A stretch of DNA of 8,938 nt from Lachnospiraceae bacterium. Its GTDB lineage: Bacteria; Bacillota; Clostridia; Lachnospirales; Lachnospiraceae. How positions within the stretch are numbered: the stretch's first letter is position 1; every line of letters starts with the position of its first letter. The notes under the pieces were generated by a model. It was not told the origin of the DNA. It saw only the letters and a list, made by a program, of their open reading frames with translations, and did no database searches. Shown piece by piece: positions 7,701 through 8,938 of the stretch. The stretch is taken from assembly GCA_900765975.1 (NCBI GenBank), contig CAAFTS010000152.1:1-8938 (forward strand). The letters run 5' to 3'. The translations under genes were made by a program, and so were the position numbers.

Positions 7701-8798
7701 CAAAGTATAATCGGAATTTTCTTCTGTAAAAGCAGGACCTAGCGTTCCACCTGTAACCTGAAGATCCTTTAAATGCTCTGTTTCTTTCTCTGTTTTTACA
7801 GTAATAAAATAAGAGGTTGCAATATCCAACCCTGCTGAAATACGTATTTTGCTTCCATCTGTCACAGGTATCAAACTATTTGGTGCATAGATATCTCCAT
7901 TTCCATCTCGAATAAGCACAATCGTGTCTTCTGTCTCAGCTGTTGGATTTACAGAAACAGCCGTTGTACCTTGCGGTACATTTAACGTATAATAGATTGT
8001 TCCAGATGCAAATTCCGGAGATAAGGTTCCTCCGGTTATCTGGAGATCTGCCAAACGCCCCACCCGGTTCTCCGGTTCTGGATTTGGTTCAGGTTCCGGC
8101 TCCGGACTTGGTTCTGGATTTGGTTCCGGATCTGGTTCCGGATTTGGTTCCGGATTTGTTACGGAACCAGTTACTGTAAACGTGATATCCGGCAAAACAC
8201 CAAAATAGCCTTCTATTACAACACCTTTTCCATCCCCAAAGTCAATTCCCGGACTCCATTCATTGGCTTTTTCATAAATTGTTCCACCGGATAATGTCCA
8301 TGTTCCTTCCGGAACATTTGTCAGTGTAATTGTATTTTGAAGCTGGTCTCCTTCTGCGGAACGTACTTCCGTAACTCCGGGAATATCTGTCTGATACACC
8401 GTCTGTACAATCCCTGAAAAACTACTGTTCCATGCACCCGGAACACTTCCGACCGGTGTCTGGATTCCATCCAAAGCAATCGTCACAGTTCCTTCTTCAT
8501 CCTGCTGAACACTAATATTTACTGCTTTATTTTTTAAATCATAAACAACATCGCCTGCCTGCATCTGTGTCTCTGAAATAAAATCTACCGCATCTCCCTG
8601 ATATGTATACGTCCGATCTGTAGAATAATAATATGTTTCATATTCATTCATCTCCAAATCGGCCTGCGTAATCTCCACAGCTGCGGTGTTTTTCGGTTCT
8701 TCAGTGGTATCTGCAGCTATAATTCCCTATACATTTCCCAGAAGAATCACCAGCACAGCCACCCATGCAAGAATTCTTTTTGTTCCTCTTTTTCTCAT
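4725..8798 (-). CDS. Giant membrane-anchored surface protein, interrupted by amber codon 24
   Basis: I recognise the architecture but not a named gene. If codon 24 is read through, the product is 1357 aa. Residues 1 to about 29 are a Sec signal peptide: basic MRKRGTKR, a hydrophobic core, then a GIIAA/DTTEE-like cleavage site. The TAG falls between core and cleavage site. Then come module R1 (about 43-211), a Pro/Glu/Asn linker (214-244), two cadherin-like beta sandwiches starting LADLQITGGTLSPEF and LKDLQVTGGTLGPAF (about 249-337 and 343-436), a weaker third sandwich (about 441-540), module R2 (about 548-714), Ig-like beta regions (about 730-935), module R3 (about 938-1072), a second Pro/Asp linker (1077-1123), another beta domain, and a C-terminal membrane helix (about 1326-1350) with a basic RRKQKRG tail. 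No LPxTG motif is present. The protein should sit outside the membrane, anchored at its C-terminus. It is first in the operon, 6 nt before the DUF4430 lipoprotein gene, so a role in capturing the substrate imported by the ECF system is inferred. Without readthrough the gene is a pseudogene. Confidence 0.85.
5430..5570 (-). repeat. Second Pro/Asp/Asn linker with Gly/Ser-rich tail
   Basis: The codons give DPEPNPNPDPDPDPNPTPNP followed by a glycine-, serine- and asparagine-rich stretch. It links module R3 to the membrane-proximal domain. The underlying DNA is again a low-complexity array (GGTTTGG and GGATCCGG units on the plus strand). Confidence 0.75.
5583..5987 (-). repeat. Surface-protein module R3, diverged relative of R1/R2
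   Basis: The order of elements matches R1 and R2: KISFRGITMPV corresponds to TIALDGIQTPV, a VLYENEKLG stretch sits where VYQTDIPG does, GTYLFTSPKGI corresponds to GTWTLSGGTI, and the end is DYFSVLPDFSVTV. It lacks the NEWSPG/DFGDGKG block and instead carries two cysteines (GKCSQW and GILCSWWG) that could form a disulfide. Homology is judged by eye. Confidence 0.5.
6657..7157 (-). repeat. Surface-protein module R2, close copy of R1
   Basis: It begins DITEEDLNANKYETYYYS and has PVQSIPGAWNS, VYQTDIPG, KGTIYEKANEWSPG, DFGDGKG and GYFGTLPDIVLKV in the same order as R1. This is an intragenic duplication, now separated from R1 by the linker and the beta sandwiches. Confidence 0.8.
7491..8054 (-). 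repeat. Two cadherin-like beta-sandwich repeats
   Basis: Two adjacent copies (about 8054-7788 and 7772-7491) begin LADLQITGGTLSPEF and LKDLQVTGGTLGPAF. Each continues with a Y-T-L-x-VP strand and ends with an S-Y-x-(I/L)-TV strand. This is the signature of the bacterial cadherin-like beta-sandwich family (PF12733) common in Clostridia surface proteins, where it usually acts as a structural spacer or binding scaffold. Confidence 0.75.
8067..8159 (-). repeat. Pro-Glu-Asn linker coded by a tandem DNA repeat
   Basis: The codons specify a run of NPEP, DPEP and SPEP units, about 31 residues long, between module R1 and the first cadherin-like sandwich. On the plus strand the DNA is an imperfect tandem array of 6- and 12-bp units such as GGTTCCGGATTT. 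It is likely an extended spacer, and its length could change by replication slippage in multiples of two residues. Confidence 0.8.
8166..8672 (-). repeat. Surface-protein module R1
   Basis: This is the first copy of a module of about 165 residues. It begins ITQADLEMNEYETYYYS, contains PVGSVPGAWNS, VYQTDIPG, GTIYEKANEWSPG and DFGDGKG, and ends GYFGVLPDITFTV. Most of these blocks recur in R2, and the last recurs in R3. The sequence looks all-beta and aromatic-rich. I do not recognise it as a named domain. Confidence 0.8.
8727..8729 (-). other. In-frame TAG codon inside the signal peptide
   Basis: Counting from the ATG at 8798, codon 24 reads TAG (preceded by GTA, followed by GGA). The frame before it encodes a good signal-peptide start and the frame after it continues GIIAADTTEEP into the mature protein, so this is a substitution and not a frameshift. 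No other in-frame stop occurs in the next 1333 codons. It may be a recent nonsense mutation, a base-call error, or a readthrough site. Confidence 0.85.
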
Positions 8799-8851
8799 TC
8801 TTTTCCTTTCTTCTTTTTTTGTGAGGCACCGGACTGTTTTATCGCATGCTT
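8799..8851 (-). other. Leader between intron and surface gene (3' exon)
   Basis: These 53 nt form the apparent 3' exon of the intron and the remaining 5' untranslated region of the surface protein gene. The segment contains GCATGC, a GGTGCCTCAC stretch, then an A/G-rich tract leading into the ribosome binding site. I see no convincing -35/-10 pair and no complete riboswitch. Any promoter or regulatory RNA for the operon must therefore lie within or beyond the intron, outside this window. Confidence 0.5.
8804..8809 (-). promoter_or_regulatory. Ribosome binding site that fixes the surface-gene start at 8798
   Basis: AAAGGA lies 5 nt upstream of an ATG at 8798-8796, and that ATG opens a signal peptide in the same frame as the 1317-codon open frame below it. 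By contrast, the GTG at 8678 that would start the uninterrupted frame has no Shine-Dalgarno sequence in front of it. This shows that the original start is 8798, upstream of the TAG codon. Confidence 0.75.
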
Positions 8852-8938
8852 GTAGAGTAGGTTAGAGGGCTTCTGCCCTCTTTCCCCTCATCAAACCGTG
8901 CATGAGGTTCTCCCTCACACGGCTTTCCGACATTCTTC
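8852..8938 (-). mobile_element. Group II intron, 3' end (domains V and VI)
   Basis: On the minus strand, 8925-8892 is a 34-nt hairpin with the features of group II intron domain V. It has an AGC catalytic triad (8924-8922), a lower stem AGCCGTG/CACGGTT, a two-nucleotide bulge on the 3' strand (about 8902-8901), an upper stem TGAGG/CCTCA and a small GA-rich loop. It is followed by a domain VI-like hairpin: stem AGAGGGC/GCCCTCT with an AGAA loop, then a basal stem GAG-GGG/CCT-A-CTC with one unpaired A at 8858. That A lies 7 nt from a terminal CTCTAC ending at 8852, which is the usual branch-point geometry and AY-type 3' end. The rest of the intron, including any reverse transcriptase/maturase gene, lies beyond the window. 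The intron points in the same direction as the downstream operon and would sit in its 5' leader. The subclass cannot be assigned from this fragment. Seen: the folds. Known: the domain V/VI rules. Inferred: the exact splice boundary. Confidence 0.85.

Noticed and set aside
8067..8159. CRISPR-like array
   Set aside because: The repeats are short coding tandem units without spacers and remain in frame with the surface protein.
7943..8179. Plus-strand frame with PDLVPDLV repeats
   Set aside because: It is the antisense image of the Pro-Glu linker array, not an independent repeat protein.
5583..8672. NEAT haem-binding domains for modules R1-R3
   Set aside because: There are tyrosine-rich starts, but the ordered S-x4-Y and Y-x3-Y motif pair of NEAT domains is not evident. 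It is kept only as a fold comparison to run.
4725..8678. Surface protein starting at GTG 8678 as a complete gene
   Set aside because: There is no ribosome binding site at 8678, and such a product would lack a signal peptide although it has extracellular domains and a C-terminal anchor. The in-frame ATG at 8798 supplies both.
8799..8851. Remnant of a cobalamin riboswitch in the leader (GGTGCC-like stretch)
   Set aside because: Only a short resemblance is present. The conserved core of the riboswitch is not found in these 53 nt, so no call is made.

Overview
The window reads as a chromosomal segment of a gut-type Firmicute, most likely a Lachnospiraceae-like Clostridia. The reasons are moderate-to-low GC, purine-rich Shine-Dalgarno sites, a Gram-positive lipoprotein, cadherin-like beta-sandwich surface repeats with Pro-Glu-Asn linkers, and a clostridial-type ECF transporter. 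No rRNA or housekeeping marker is present, so the genus is not resolved.

All supported genes lie on the minus strand, and transcription runs from right to left. At the right edge (8852-8938) is the 3' end of a group II intron, with a recognisable domain V and a domain VI carrying a bulged adenine 7 nt from the intron end. It stops 53 nt before the start codon of a giant surface protein gene (4725-8798). That gene is open for over 1300 codons, except for one in-frame TAG at codon 24, inside its signal peptide.

The following genes are packed like one operon: a lipoprotein with a transcobalamin-like (DUF4430) domain (4002-4718), the ECF T component (3098-4018, TTG start), a fused ECF ATPase with two nucleotide-binding domains (1419-3125), and an ECF S component with a long N-terminal membrane extension (127-1446). 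The gap between the surface gene and the lipoprotein gene is 6 nt. The other junctions overlap by 17, 28 and 28 nt, which suggests translational coupling.

The simplest model is a corrinoid (vitamin B12-type) uptake system. A long membrane-anchored surface protein with three related beta modules and an S-component-paired lipoprotein would capture or hand over substrate outside the cell, and the ECF transporter (S, T and a two-NBD ATPase) would import it. The T and ATPase assignments rest on clear motifs. The cobalamin substrate is inferred from the DUF4430 domain and from the resemblance of the S component to the CbrT group. The right-hand end suggests that the first gene may be damaged (nonsense codon) and its leader invaded by an intron.

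At the left edge (1-126) there is a perfect 14-bp inverted repeat, likely an operon-end terminator, plus a good minus-strand sigma-A-like promoter sequence. A weak open frame could instead be the start of another gene.
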